From positions 310,001 through 374,000 of the forward strand of contig BSDZ01000040.1 of the NCBI GenBank assembly GCA_030268105.1: a stretch of DNA of 64,000 nt. The letters are read 5' to 3'. The DNA is from Volvox africanus. Taxonomy: Eukaryota; Chlorophyta; Chlorophyceae; Chlamydomonadales; Volvocaceae. A program made the position numbers and the translations under genes. Under the pieces are notes generated by a model that had not been told where the DNA came from, searched no databases, and saw only the letters and a program-made list of their open reading frames with translations. Positions 45,301 to 58,800 of this stretch are shown piece after piece. Each line of letters opens with the position of its first letter. The first letter of the stretch is position 1.

Positions 45301-48300
45301 ACAGAGGGTCCGACGTGAGGTAGGTTTGTGTGTGTGTATGGCTTGGGGGGTTTTGGAGCGGGGGAAGTTGTGGGATAAGCGCATTCACAGTAAGACCGCG
45401 TGCAGGTTGGGGAGGGGTGGGGCGGTAGAGCTCATTGGGACAGCGAGACCGCCACCACCACCACCACCACCACCGCCTGCATCAGTATAACCACCACCAC
45501 CACCACCAGCACAAGTATAACACCACCCACGCTCTACGCCCAGCAGCATCAGCAATCGCAGTACACCCCGCGTCCACCACCACCATGCGGTCACTGATAC
45601 CCGCCCTAACTCACACAGGCTGACGAGGCGATGGCGGCGGAGGCGGCAATCGCCAGTCGCCGTTACGAAGCCCTGGCGGCGGCCCATGGGTCGCTGCAGG
45701 CCGAGGTGCAGAGCATCCGCAGCCAGCTGAGGGTGAAAGCCGAAGAGGCGCAGGTACGTGCCCGTACAATTCCGTACCGTTATTCCGGCACCATGGCTGA
45801 ACTACCGCGTTCAATCTGTTAAAATTCACTGCTCCGAAACCGCAGGCATCGCGAGAAGCTCAGGTTTCGGAGCTACAGAGGCAGCTTGGCGAGGCGGCCG
45901 AGCAGCTGGAGGCAGCTCGTGCTCGGGCGGAGCGGCTGAGTGAGCAGGTGGAGCAGGTGAGCAGCGGCTGAAAGGGCCTTACGGTGGGACGTTGAAAGCA
46001 GCAGTGAGGTGGCTGGCGAACAAATGGAACCAAATGGGACGAAGGGCAAACAGCGCCGCATCGGCGTCCGCGCGCTCCGGATCTCCTAACTACTCGCTCA
46101 TCATTTTCCCGCCATTATCGCGGGCCGTTTTTCCTGCTTTCCCGGCGCTGCAAGGATGGGGGGATGGAGGAATGGGGGGATAGGGAGGTAAGGGGATGGA
46201 GGGATGGGGGGATGGCGGGATGGGGGGATGGTGCAGCAGTAGAGCTTTCCTTCTGAAAGGGAAGGGCGCAGGGGGCCAGCATGCGTGCCGGTAAGTGTGT
46301 GTGCACACACAAGCGTGCATGTGTACTTCAATGCCGCCATGTGTGACTGAGGTGCTGGCCGGCTCTTTCTCTGGTCCAGGTTCGGGCTGAAGCGGAGGCG
46401 GACGCCGCGGCGGCGCTGGTGGAGGCTCACGCCGCTAGCGCCGCTGCCGCGGAGCGCCAACTGGCTGCCGTACGTAAGACATTGGAGGAGGAACACACAG
46501 CTGCACTCGCCGCGTTACGCAAAAGCTTAGAGGAGGAACACACAGCTGCACTCGCCGCGTTACGCAAAAGCTTAGAGGAGGAACAAGTGAAGGTGCTGGA
46601 GACACTCCGTACGCAATTCGAGATGACCCATGGGTCAGTGCTTGCCGCGACGCAGGCGCAGCACCAAGCGGAGCTGGAGCAGCTGCAGCAGCGGCACGCA
46701 GGGGAGGTTTCGGAGCTGCAGGTGCGGCTTAACGCGACTCGCGGGTCGGTATCCGCAAAACATGTGCCGCAGGTCGAAGACCTACGGCGGCGATACGATG
46801 CAGAACTGGCGGAGCTTCGCGCGGAGCTGGAAATGACCCGTGGGTCGGCGGACGCCAGCATGGCGGAGCTGCAGCGGAGGCATGCGGAGCAGCTGACGGC
46901 GGCGGCGCAGCAGCAACACTCGGAGTCTTTGGCGAGGCTATCGGAGGATTACGCGGCGCAGCTCGCGGCGCTCCGAAACCAACACGTGTCGGAGGTGGAG
47001 GGGCTGTGCGAGCAGCACGCCGCGGAGGTGGAGTCCCTCTGCAGGTAAGACCCAAACCAAACCCTCGTTCCCCGCCTCCCCCTTTTCACCAGCACCAGGA
47101 GTCGTTTCATCCGTCTTCACCCCCCCCCCTTTTTTCAAAACACGATCTAAGCCCTGAAGGAAAGCGGCATGTGCCAGAGACGGAGGGAATCCCTGAAGGA
47201 AAGAGATTGAAAGGAAAAACCCAACACCCCTACAACCTATAAACAGGTTGCTGAGGGGACAGAAAGAGGTAGAGGGCGGGGTGTGAAACGAATCATCGCC
47301 TCACCATTCGTGGGTTGTTAGGTTGGCTGGGGCCCGTTAGGTTTGCACCCGAAAACCGACTCCTTACAACCAAGTCTCCCTCCACGCATATGTTTGTGTG
47401 TCTGTGTGTGCAGCCATCACACGGTGGAAGTCGAGGGATTACGAAAGGAACACGCGGCGGAGTTGGAGGGGCTGCGGGGGCAGCTACGTGAGGTGACGGA
47501 CGGGGCAGCGCGGCGGCTGGCGGCGGCGGCGACGCGGGAGCAGCAACTGCGGTCGGACTTGGAGGCGGCCGTGGCAGCGGAACGCGCGGCGGCGGCCGAG
47601 ACTTTTAAAGGGTTGGAGGAGGAGTTGCGGAGGCGGCAAGCGGAAGAACGGCAGGTACGTGTGTGTGTTTGTCTGTGTATTTGTTTGTATGTTTGTTAGC
47701 AGGTGGAGATGGGGGAAGGCGAATGGTACCAGTGCTGTTAAGAAGCACAAATTAATGATATTCACCAGGACCAACACCACCGCCACCCAACAATCATAAT
47801 GGTACGACAATTTACACGTAGGTCCTGGAGTCCGAGCTTGACCGACTGCGTGACGGTGTCCGATCTCTGGAGCTACAGCTACAGCGCCAACAGCAGCAGA
47901 TTAACCAAGGGCAGGAGCAGGACAGTGATGCCGTATCGGCGGCGGGAGCTGGGCATCGGGAAGCGGACGCGGCGGCGGGGAAGTTTGCAGCGCTGGAGGC
48001 GAAAATTGCCCATCAGGAAACTGAGTTGGCGCAACGAACAACGCAGCTGGAAACCCTCAGAGAGCGCCACGGGCGGGAGCTGGCGAGGATTGAAAAGACC
48101 CATGGGTCGGAAATGGCTGAGGCGGCAGCGAAACACGCGGCGGATTTGCGGGATTTGCAGCACACTCACGCGAATGAGGTCGCGGAGCTGCGGCGCCGCG
48201 TGGAATGGATCCATGGGTCGGCGGCGGCGCAACATGCGGCGAGGGTCGAGGAGTTGCAGCGGCAGTACGACGTGAAGCTGGCGGAGCTTCGCACGGAGCT

Positions 48301-50467
48301 GGAAAAGACCCATTGGTCGGAAATCGCCAATGCGGATGCGGGGCACGCAGCTCAGGTAGAGGAGCTCGCACGGCGGCACGAGAGGGGTTTGGCGGCGTTA
48401 CAAATGAAGTTAGAAGCGACCCATGGGTCGGCGATGGCTCAGGCAGAAAAACGCCATTCGGACGACCTCGGCAGTCTGACGCTGCGGTATGAACAGGAGC
48501 TCGCGGCGCTTCGTCAGCAGCATGCGGCGGCGCTCAAGGCCGCGGCGGCGACACACGCAGAGCAGGCGGCGACGCTGGCGGAGCAGTACGACACGTTGTA
48601 CAAGGAGCGATTGGCTTCGACGGCCAAGGCGCTGCGAGAGGCGCACCAAGCGGAGCTGCGGCGAGTGGCGGCGACAATGGGCGCCGAGGCGGCGGCGGCG
48701 GCGGCAGCATTGCGCGACCACATGGAAGCGCAGGTAGTGGAGGAGGTGGCGGCGGCGGTGAGCTCGTTTCGGCGGCATCAGCACCAGCAGCAAACGGCGC
48801 CAGCAGCTGGCGGCAAAATGGCAGCTGCTAGTGCTGGTACCGCTGAAACAACGCCACTGGGTGACCGAACAAATTGTCAGAGAGCCAACGCACCGTTGCC
48901 GCCGCCGCAGCCGGGGGCAGTAGCGGCAGTAGCAGCGGCGCCGCCGCCGCCGCCTCACGCTCTTAACACGACAGGCCCGGCGGGGCTGAGATCCGCAGCG
49001 GTGCATGGCAGACAACCGGAGGCGGCGAACCAGGGGGCTTATACCGGAAAGGGAATGGTACTGGTTTCGGAGCAGGTCCCCGGGGGATATCCCACTTCGG
49101 TTACCACGAAGGGACGTGCAGATGATGTCGGCGTCACGTCGGCCGGTGTGGCAGCCTCAGGGGCTTGCGGCAGCGGCGGCCGTGATAAGAATGGTGGCAG
49201 CTGGGATGGCGCCGCCGCTGCGTTTGCGGCCCATCGCAGCGATATGTTACGTGGTAGCAGTAGCAGTAGCGGCAGAAGCAGCGTCAGAAGCGGCGGCGGC
49301 GAGACAACGGATAGCGGTCTTCCACGGCCGCCGCCACCAGAGATCTGCTCATCCCCACGGCCGCACCATCGCACCGCCGCCGCCGCCGCCGCCACTACAG
49401 GGCCTCGGGAGGTAGCTACCGCCGCTGCCGCCGCCACTAGCAACCGAGTTTCTGATGATCAGGCTGTAGTACCACCTTTTCCAGTCCCTGCACCCTTGCG
49501 CCACACCGTTAGCACTGGCGGCGGTGGCGGCGCCGCTGCCGCCGCCGCGGCAGCAGATGGCGGCAGTGACGGCGGCAGTGGTGCCGTTTTGGAATCTTTG
49601 CTTGGTCGCGCGCTGCTTTCTTCCCGCGCTCATCGTGATCGGAGTCTTGCTCAAGAGGCCCTTGCGGCGCAACATGCCACCGTCGCCGCGCAACACGAAG
49701 CGCGCCTTCACAGCCTACGCAGCGGCCGAATGTCATCATGGTCCGCCGCCAGCGCGTCGGTATCTGCCAATGGCGGCGCCGCCTCCGGGATCTTCGTGGC
49801 AGCAGCGGAGCCGCCGCAGCGGCCTTCTCGTCCGGGGGTCGCAACGACGCGGCTCGACACGAGCGGTGGCGGAAGCTTGTGCGCACCCGTAGCGTCGAAG
49901 GCGGCGGCAGCACGCGGCCGGGCTGCCTCATTAGGTCGGCAGCCGTGCACCAGCGCGCCATCGCTGGTACGTGTCGGCGGAGGCTCGTCACTGCAGGGAG
50001 GGTTTGGCGTTGGTGGCGTTGGCGACAGAAGCAAGGATGTTTGCTTGACGCCGCTTGTGTCACTCAGCCTTTCTGACCTCAGTGCCGCCGCCGCCGCTGG
50101 TGGCGGCGGCAGTGGCAGTGGCAGTGGCAAGGCCGCCAGCGGCGGCGCAACCAGTACTGCCGCTCGTTCCGTGCAGGAACATCGGTTGCACGGCAGTGAG
50201 CTGGAAGCAGCAGCAGCAGCGGCGGCGGCGGCGGCGGCGGCGGCAGGTCCACCGCCGCCGGCTGTCCCGCGGCGGAGGGGCAGCGAGCCTGACGACCGCT
50301 CTTCAAAGCTCGCTGTTAGCTGTGTGCGTTGCCTCACCGACACGGGCTCCGCTGGCCCGGCCGCCGCCGTCGCCGCCGCCGCCACCGCCGCCAATGACGT
50401 TGCAAATCGCGCCAGTGCCGGCATCATCACAGTGAGCCTTGCGCAGCTCGGGCGCCACCTTGCTTGA
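39389..50467 (+). CDS. Giant coiled-coil protein, about 2.0 kilo-residues
   Basis: Fifteen exons with agreeing phases: 39389-39784, 40429-40560, 40954-41193, 41978-42166 (end could be 42160), 42878-42961, 43146-43208, 43533-43565, 43682-43753, 43912-44821, 45246-45319, 45619-45753, 45846-45956, 46380-47044, 47414-47654, 47822-50467. The product is about 1996 residues. A short N-terminal head precedes Ala/Glu/Arg/Gln-rich coiled coil (exons 1-8), a Ser/Gly/Ala-rich insert (exon 9), more coiled coil (exons 10-15, to about 48750), then a long Ala/Gly/Ser/Pro-rich C-terminus probably disordered. THGS-type motifs recur at 46626, 46737, 46836, 48098, 48209, 48308 and 48419, spaced alternately 37 and 33 residues. 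No catalytic domain or membrane segment seen. The role is probably structural (cytoskeletal, basal body, Golgi or division apparatus); I cannot choose. Confidence 0.85.
41346..41851 (-). repeat. Dispersed repeat, copy B, inside intron 3 of the coiled-coil gene
   Basis: On the minus strand it begins with the same GGGGGGTACATCACCCGTGG end as copy A (3310-3590) and extends about 220 bp further, to about 41346. Over the shared 280 bp there are only a handful of substitutions. The 152-codon frame begins at GTG, not ATG, so a protein is not claimed. It lies antisense to the host gene, between exons 3 and 4. Confidence 0.8.
42570..42870 (+). other. Pyrimidine-rich end of intron 4 of the coiled-coil gene
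   Basis: About 300 bases nearly all C and T, directly before the acceptor CCACAG at 42872-42877. This long strand asymmetry is typical of several introns here. Confidence 0.8.
46151..46236 (+). repeat. G-rich GGATGGGG tandem repeat in intron 12
   Basis: Repeated GGATGGGGGGATGG-type units on the sense strand with many runs of three or more G, so G-quadruplex formation in the pre-mRNA is possible. Confidence 0.8.
46485..46574 (+). repeat. Exact 45-bp direct repeat in exon 13
   Basis: Two identical 45-bp units in tandem encode a doubled 15-residue coiled-coil segment (EEEHTAALAALRKSL). A recent in-frame duplication. Confidence 0.95.
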
Positions 50468-53400
50468 ATGTTTGTAAGTGAATGTGAGGGCGGGGTGATG
50501 CGGGCTGTACGAAGCGTGGGGGATGTCTGTCCATCTTAAAGTACGTATGCGCATGAAGTTACGGATATACGACTGGCTGGACAATGCCAAATGGGGTACT
50601 AACACGAATGGGGTACTAACTTCTCAAAATTTGCGCCAGATTGGTTCTCAACTGAGGCATGAGGACTCTGGTGGCTGGAAGTGCTGAACCTCTGTCCGTT
50701 TTTCGGCTACGGATTTTTCTGTCGTGCCGTACACAAAATCCTTGACGTACCGGTTCCTGCCGCACCAGCAACGCGCGAGGTGGGGACGGGGACGTCTTTC
50801 AGTGCGGTATGTGCAATATGAGCACGACGACACGGTGCGCGACATCTATACAGCGTAACGCGCATGGCATGGCATGCATTTGTGTGTGTATGTGTGTTTA
50901 TCTCCGCGTATTTTCAGTGACGGCATTTTATTTAATTTGTTGTTACAGAGCAACGAGAGTTAGTGGCCAAAACGATTTGAGAAGAACGAGGAGGTTGTCC
51001 GAGTGCTGACGGGGACGGATGAACGGTTGAGGGCGAGGGATCTCTTTCCTTTTTTACTTTTCCTTGTGGATACTTTCTTCGTGTATGCTTGCGGGGGTAG
51101 CGTGGGGCGGTGGCGGTGAGAGTGGCGATAAGGAAGGTTGTGGGCGTTTTAAACCGCGCGGTACTGGAGGGCTGGTAGCCGCCCAGTTTCAGTCCCGGCG
51201 ATTTCGGGACTCCTGGCAACACAGCCTATTTCTTATGTCTCTCTATTGTTTTCAAAATTTAAATTCTTAATCCGTTGGTGGTTCATACGCGCATTGCCGC
51301 GGTTGTCGATTCGCCGCTTTCAATAATCAAGTTTGGCTCATCAAAAAAATCGATGATGAGGAAAGTACAATGGTCACGTTGCTTACATATATCTGGCATG
51401 TTTATCTAAGCATCACCGATGAATTTTCCGAACGAAATACAGGAATACATTGTTTCAACGCTGTACTGCGCAGCGAGCGCCATAACGCACAGGATATTTC
51501 TCTCTTGGCAAAAGTTCGAGCAGCCCGGGCAGCAGCTCTGTCTTCCCTGTGCTCATGTAATGGTGCGGTGTGAACTGTCGAGCTGGCGTGCATAGTTTAG
51601 TAAGCCAGCTGCTGCGAAGCTCAGAAAGCATTGGACCTCAATGACACCACACCCAAGATTCATTTAAAGCTTTTACACCGTGCGGAAGAGACGAAGCGAA
51701 AGAGCAGAGGACGATGGGGTGTGCCGCCCGTCACCGCGTCGGCCTCACATCCCACATTTTCGAGTTTCCCTGTATCGTCCAACACCCCAACGGCCCCACG
51801 ACCCACAAACAGAAGAAAGAAAGGGAAATAGGGAGGGGTAGACATACGTGAGAGCTTACAAGCACATGGTCGCACCACATTACGACCCTCTTATGCGTTT
51901 AAGGAAGGAAATGCTGCATGCATGGTAGCCACACTAGCCACACGTACGGCTTCGTACATACAACCGCATCATGAAAAAGCAACAATGCAATACGCGGCTT
52001 AACTCTCGATTCCGGCTCCAGCGAGCGAACCCAGCCAATAATTCAAATCTTCGGATGAGTGCCACAACAAAAATGAAAACCCCAAAGGAGTATCTGCGCG
52101 TGTGTGCTGTGCTGCGCTGCGCTGCGCTGTGGACAAACCCAAATGTTCCCTCCTGCCAGCACTGGAGAGCGGCTCTGTTACCGCCAGAGCTTTACCGCTG
52201 CCTCCAACGTGTCCACATCCCGCCCCCTCTCTGGACATCTCCCTCCCTCCAAACCCTCGCAAGGCGTGGAAAGATAATGGCATTGATGGTGACAAGATAT
52301 CGATGTCGCATGCCGTGCTGCACCGGCACCGCCGAACTGGCGCACAATTCCGCGGGCTTGCCGGCTTTTGGAAAGGGGCGAGAGAGAGAACGAAATTGAA
52401 GAGGAGTCCTGGTCGCCTGCTCGAGATCCTTTCTGTGGCCCACTCCGTCTCAACGCAGCTGCACCATTCCACCCCTTCCTGCTGCTCGTCAGTCATTGCG
52501 GGCGGCATGAAAGTAAAAGCGCGCGTCACCGGTCCATATCCCAATTACAGCCATCCACTGATGAAATGCGACCGCTGATAAGATGCATATACTCTTGCGT
52601 TCTTCACGTGCAATGTACGGCAAATCGTACGGGAAGCGAACAGGGGTGTCGTACACTCACACCGGGGATTGTAAATCCACAGATAGTCTCCCAAAAAACA
52701 TGTCGACCTCCATACCTCCCAAGTCTCGTGCGGCGACAACGCTTTCAAAATGCGCGCAAGAAAGTGAAACGAAATGCGGTGAGGGGTTCAAGAATACGGA
52801 CATACACCCTCTGCCTTTGGCGGTGGTGTACAGCGCATCATGCCAAATCACAGTATGCATGAGTGAGGGCACAATTGCAGTATAGTAAGGACAGTGACAT
52901 ATTGCCGCAATCACCCCTCCGACTTTCTCACCACACCTTTTATATGGTTGGCTAGTGAACACTAAAAGCCAGATAGCACCTGTCACAGGACACACACGCA
53001 CTTTGCCAAAAATGCAAACCGACCCGCGTGTCTTCGACACCTCCCCTTCCGCACCCAATGTTAGCTCGGCCATGCAAAATATGCTTTAGATTACTACCCA
53101 TATCCGACCCACACAGCTCCACAACGACGTGGAGGAACGTAACGTATATCCTTCCTACAACTGTACGTGGCTGTTTGGCACCTCTCCGCCGTTTTACTTA
53201 TATAGTTCCATGGAAGTAAGTACATACGGGCCGTACTGATGTAGGTGCATTATTTCGGCATGCCGTACAGCGAGTCCTGCTCGCCTACACCTCCCCCCAC
53301 CTTTGCTGGTCCACCACCAGCACGTCGTCTTAGTAATGCAGTCAACCATCGGTGCGGAACGGCGCCACCCTTGGCCCTCCATTACCAAACAACCCCTCAA

Positions 53401-53593
53401 CCCCCAAAATTGTACGGTATAGAATACTAAACTTCATGACCGAATTAAAACGCCCCACACCCCAGTTGTACCACTGCCCAATCATCCAAATCTCAAAAAA
53501 CCGATAACAGCCTACCCCGAGGGGAAGGGGAATTGGGAGGGGAGGGGGAAAACGGGAGAAGCGGAACCGTGACCAATGCAGCGAGAACGGCCG

Positions 53594-53624
<31 letters not shown>

Positions 53625-55853
53625 GGCCGGACGAAGGGACAGATAAGCGCGCTGCCCCCGCCGTTGCTGCCCACTGCCGCACCCAAGAATGAATCCATTA
53701 TGAAACACCCACGAAGAAACCCAGCCCCGACCCCAAGGCGGGATCAGGTGGGGCGCTTTCCGGTCCCTTTCCCATCCCCCCTCCACCTCCCCCCAGACAC
53801 ACCACGACACACGTGCCGTACACGAGGGTGGGTTAGGGTGGGTTTGCAAAAGGCAAAACCCTATTCATCATGTCATGTAATGTGCGCCCACCATCCCTTC
53901 ACTCAGCTCCAGTGGCAGCCAGTCAAGGGCCGCTCACCCTCTCAGGCCCCACTCCAGCGCCACCCGATGAAGTCAAAACCGCTCTCTAACGTCGAGCGAA
54001 TCCTCCTGGAATATACCGCTCCCACCACAAACCACAGGCCACAATCGCTCACCGTCATAACTACTTTTTCTACAACCGCCAGAATGTTGGAATAACATTC
54101 GCAACACCAAAGAAAATCGTACGGCATAGAACAGGCAAAAAGCTGTAATAGCAGCACCATGGAATTCCACCCCACGCCCTCTCCTTCCCCCGACAACAAA
54201 ACACACACAGCAACATACACACACACGGGGGGAGCTCGACCCAGGGGCGTTACCTGTTTTGGGGGGATTCTCAGGATCCACTAGATCCTCTGTCGTACAG
54301 CTTCATCAAGCCGAATACCGTGCCAGTGGTGTGTAGCATTGCAGCAGTAGCATCAAAACCGGGCGGTGTGGGGTCCCCCTCAAGCACATGTGGAGCAACT
54401 CTGCACGATTCCAATTATACGAATACGACAACCTTCTCATCTATGACATTCGTTGGCGACGGTCTCGTCCATTCTCGCGCGCTCCGCCCCACAGACGCGC
54501 CCTCAGCCCTCTCATCACGTTTCCAGCTGCCGTAAGGGTCAATAAGCGTACGTCGCTACCTGCATAAGTATGTGTGTGCATGTAGTACAAACGGAAATAA
54601 CAATATCTTGTCGTACAGTTGTACAGCACATCCATATGTACGGCTTAATGCAGAGCTCCACTCAACATACGTGAAGACGTACGCACACACCCGCGCTGCC
54701 AACGAAGCCGGGGCTACCGACCTCCTCACTCCTCATCCACAAAGCGCATATCACGAGAGCAAAACATATCTCTCTGAATTCGCCACTTTTGTCTCTGAAA
54801 AGACTACGACACCCATGTCATTATCATCAACAGTAGTTGCACAGCAATACACACCACCGTCACACACATATACACACATCTCGCCACACCCCACACCCCC
54901 CAGCTCCATCGGTTGGAACACAGCGATGTGAGTGACCGGTGTCAGTGGTAAAGCACGCGCATGCGCAGACGTCGAAGAGGTAATCGGTCGGACAGACAGA
55001 CGGGCGGACGGATAGGGATGGATAGGATGTGAGCAACGGGCAAACCCGCCACCATCACATTGCCCCCCTTCCCCTTCGGGAGTAAAACACTAAAAATTGC
55101 GCACCGCCTCCTCCCTCTCCCCCTCTCCTGCATTCTCGCCCTTTGAAGCGGTATGCACGTACTGCAAACACATCGCATTCGCCGCCTACCTCATCCGGCC
55201 CCCAAGTTCACCACCTCTCCCACACATTGGGTCGGAAGGTGGTTCTTGGGTTTTGTGCATAACCGCATTGTCGTACCTTTCCACACACACTCCCCACTTT
55301 CCGCACGTCTGGGGAGCTAGATAGGAAGCGGCAGCGCCCGATGTAAGTACTGCTAGTGCTAGTGCTACTGTCCCCCTTGCTGCTGCTGCCACGCCGCCGC
55401 CGCAAAGTGAGCGGCTGCACCCTGCGTAATGCCCCAAAGCCAGTGTGGAGAAGAATCAATTTTGAAAATTCGTTAGGGACGGTATGCGCGCGTCTGTCTG
55501 AGTGTGATTGGAATAGTGGTTAACCTGGGCAAGGGTTTTGCAACCGTTCACCGTTAACAGCAGCACCGGTAAAAAAAGCCAGGAAAGCGCCCTCTAGATT
55601 TTGTCGAAATGACCGATGTTCTTTTGCAAATACTATTTCTTTTCGAAAACAGGAAATGGGGTTGGACGGGGAAACGCGCCCATTCTTTTACCCCGATTGC
55701 TAGAAAGCATGATCGTCCTCCGAGAGGGTGGTCAGAGACGTTTATCTCTCCCTCTACCTGGCACCCCTTATCCGGTCATCAACCTTCCCCTTTTTGGCAG
55801 CCCCTCTACATTACGAGGTAATAGGTCCTGGCTATTCGCGTTCCCTCTTTTCC
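50468..55853. other. Long spacer without convincing gene
   Basis: About 5.4 kb between two convergent genes. Frames of 60-180 codons exist on both strands but overlap each other and lack splice support. It contains a GACA tandem run bounded by CGGCCGGAC on both sides (about 53583-53632). It should also hold the 3' UTRs of both neighbours. Confidence 0.4.
53583..53632 (+). repeat. GACA microsatellite between CGGCCGGAC direct repeats
   Basis: About eight GACA units with CGGCCGGAC immediately before and after the array. Confidence 0.9.
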
Positions 55854-58800
55854 CTAGATCGTGCTGTTCTGCCTCTCAGTCGACTCACTCACCGGCGGGA
55901 GGTGCTGAGATAATACGACCCCTGGGCCCGCCAGAGCGCCCGGCGCCGCCGCAAATGGCGGCGGAAGCCCTGCACTGAAAAAGGGAGCCAGTTGTGAAGC
56001 CGCCGCCGCCGCACTGAGCGCCGCTACTGCCCCCGGACCCCCTGGCGGGAAGGCCCCTCCGCCACCAGCTGTTGCCGCCGCCGACGGCGGCACGCCAGCA
56101 GCAGCGGCTCCGCCAAAGGGATTACCTAGCCCTGCAACGAAGGCTGGAAGACCGAAACCGGCCGTGGCTGAGGTCGGGGCACCCGCCGCCGCGGCGGCCC
56201 CCGGAGCTGCTCCCAGCAGCAGCTGCGCCAAATGTGGCGGCAGGGAGGGACCCACAGTAAGTTGCCCGGGTAACACCGATTGCGGCGGTGGCGGCACGGG
56301 GCCGCCGCGGGGCAGTACTAGCTGCGCTCCGGGCACCAGCTGCGTGCCAGATGCGGCAGCGGCAGCGGCAGCAGCCGCCGCAGCTGCAACCGCCTGCTGG
56401 TGCTGCGCCGCCGCCGCCGCCGCCGCGACTCCTGGCATGCCACCACTTGCCACGGCAGCAGCCATCATCGCCGCCAGCTGCCCTGGAAACCCAGAAGCGC
56501 CACCAAGGAAACCGCCGCCACCGCCTGGCGCGCCTGCCGGCCCCGCTGCGGCCGCCGCGGCCGCTGCTGCTGCCGCCGCAGCAGCAGCATTGAAGCCCGC
56601 GCCCGCGCTAAAGGAATGCGCTTGAGGTGGCTGCAGCGGCTGCGTCGCAGCCGCGGCAGCCGCTGGCGGTGGTAGTTGGTGCGGTAGGCCGTGTGATCCA
56701 TTGCGTATACTGGCGACGGTACCCGCCAGCACTGCCGCCGACGACGACGCGGCCCCGTCAGCTTCGGATTTGACACCTGCCTGAGCTGCCGCCAGTCCGT
56801 TACCGTTATCCACCTTAGGACTGCGCGCCGACGTGTCGCCCCCGGGGGAAGGATGCTGTGAACGACCGCCACCACTGTTACCGTTGCTACAGGTACCGTA
56901 ATTACCGTTGCATCTGCCGTTGGGTGATCTTGCGCCACTACAGCCACCGCCGCCAAGACCCCCGCAGAAGCCGCCACTATGCTCCGCCGGGCTGGGGGAT
57001 TCCCGGACCTCCCTCGGACTGCCAGTGGCCGTCCGTGAGGGATCTGATATTTGCTGCCATTGCTGTTGCTGCTGTCGCGCCGAAGAGACCCTAGCCGCCC
57101 CCGATATACCGTGCTGGTGAAGTCGCTGCTGCTGTCGTTTCTGCTGTTGCGCGATGAAGTGTGCGATGTAAACATGCTGAGCACAGCGCCGGAATGGCAC
57201 ACTATGTTCAACGTTACCGGGACCGTGAGCTGATGGGGCTCCGCCGCCGCCCGCAGCGGCGGCAACGCCATTGCCAGCCCCCGCCACTGGCCCAGCTAAC
57301 GGCAAGCCGGCGGGTACCACAGAGGCGCCGCCAGCCGGCGGAGGTGCTGTATTGCACGCTGCCGCCGCAGCTGCCGCGACCTGTAGCGCAAGCGGATGGG
57401 CGCCCAATGCCGCTACCGCCGCCCCCGGTCCGCCAGCCTGCAACGCACGCAAGTAATCCAAACAAACTGGCGACAGTGCTGCCGCCGCTGCTGTCCCAGG
57501 CAGCCCCGGTGCACCCCCAACGGCAGCGGCCGCCGCTGCTGCCTTCAGCATAGCCGCAGCCTGTTGCTGCTGCTGTAGCTGCAGTTGCTGTGTTTGAGTA
57601 AGGACACCCCCAGGGGGCCCTGAAGGGGGCTGGAACCGTGACATGGCTCCTCCGCCACCCTTGCCCGCCGCCTCCACCAGCCCTTGAGCAACCAGGTCCG
57701 CCGCCGCGGCCGCCGCCGCCGCAGACGGCAGCGCCCAGTGCGATGCCGCCCCCGGCAGCATCCCCGCGAGCTGTGGCCATGGTCCCACTGAACCTCCGGC
57801 TGCCGCCAACAACTCCGCCAACGGATTCCCCGGGGTGCCTGGCGGCATCACCATCACCGGCAGTTTACCCGAACCCGTCGCCGCTGCTGCTGAACCCATC
57901 ATTTTTGCCGTAAGAAATGACGTTACCGCGCTATCGCCAGCCTGCCGCCCATTGACGGCGGCAGCAGCGCCACCACCCCCTCCGCCGTTTGCGCCGTCGC
58001 CTCCACCTTGTAATTCACCACCTCCCGCGTTGCCGCCGCCACCGCCGCTGCTGAGACTGCCTGGTGCGCTATTGCTCTCTGGCTCTATTTTGGCGTCCAT
58101 CGCCATACCACCACTGGCGGCCCATATCTTGCCGCAGCCGCCGCCACCGCTACTTGCAGCTGCTGTGGCTGTGGGACGTTCGCTTGCCCTGTCCTGTTGG
58201 GGGCCCAGCCGATCGGGTCCCATGGGGCCAGTCGTAAGCTTGAGTGGTGGTCTCTCACGGTCCGTCGCCCCCCGACTGGCGCTCTCCCCGGCCGCGCCAA
58301 TCGAAAAGTTGCCCACTAACCCACGGGTTCCGCTCGCGCCGGTGGCGGGCTCCTCCTTGACAAGGACATCGCCCCCAGTTGCTCCGAAAGCTGGTACTTG
58401 CTTAACTGGGTCATCGCTCCGTACACCACCGGCCGCAGTCACCGTGATTCGTTGAGTGGATGGCTTTCCGCTGCCAGCGCTGCCGATAGCTGAGACGGAT
58501 GCTGGTTGCTGCACCGTTTCCGAAATTGGCGCTCGATGGGCGCCCTGCGACGGCGGCGCTGATTCAGTGAGGGACGAGTGGCCGAACAGCGCCAAGGATC
58601 CACGCGTGCCATTGAGCGGCCTGATGCCACCGGGCACTGAGCCGTCGATCAGGAACACTGGCGGCGGTGGCTTGCCGCTGTCATCGTTACGCTCTTTCAC
58701 GCGTGATGAGGCAGTGGCAGCAGTTGCGCTGCCGCTGCCCATGCGGCCTCCGGAGCCGTGGGCACCACCACCACGTGGGGGAGCTGCAGTTGTGTTCGCC

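Noticed and set aside
50473..50477. TGTAA directly after the coiled-coil stop as its poly(A) signal
   Set aside because: Only about 6 bases beyond the stop codon, too close for a working 3' UTR.
56164..56625. Plus-strand Ala-rich frames opposite the TIC-like gene
   Set aside because: GCC/GCN-rich DNA opens frames on both strands. The minus frame is continuous over 3.4 kb and joins phase-matched exons.
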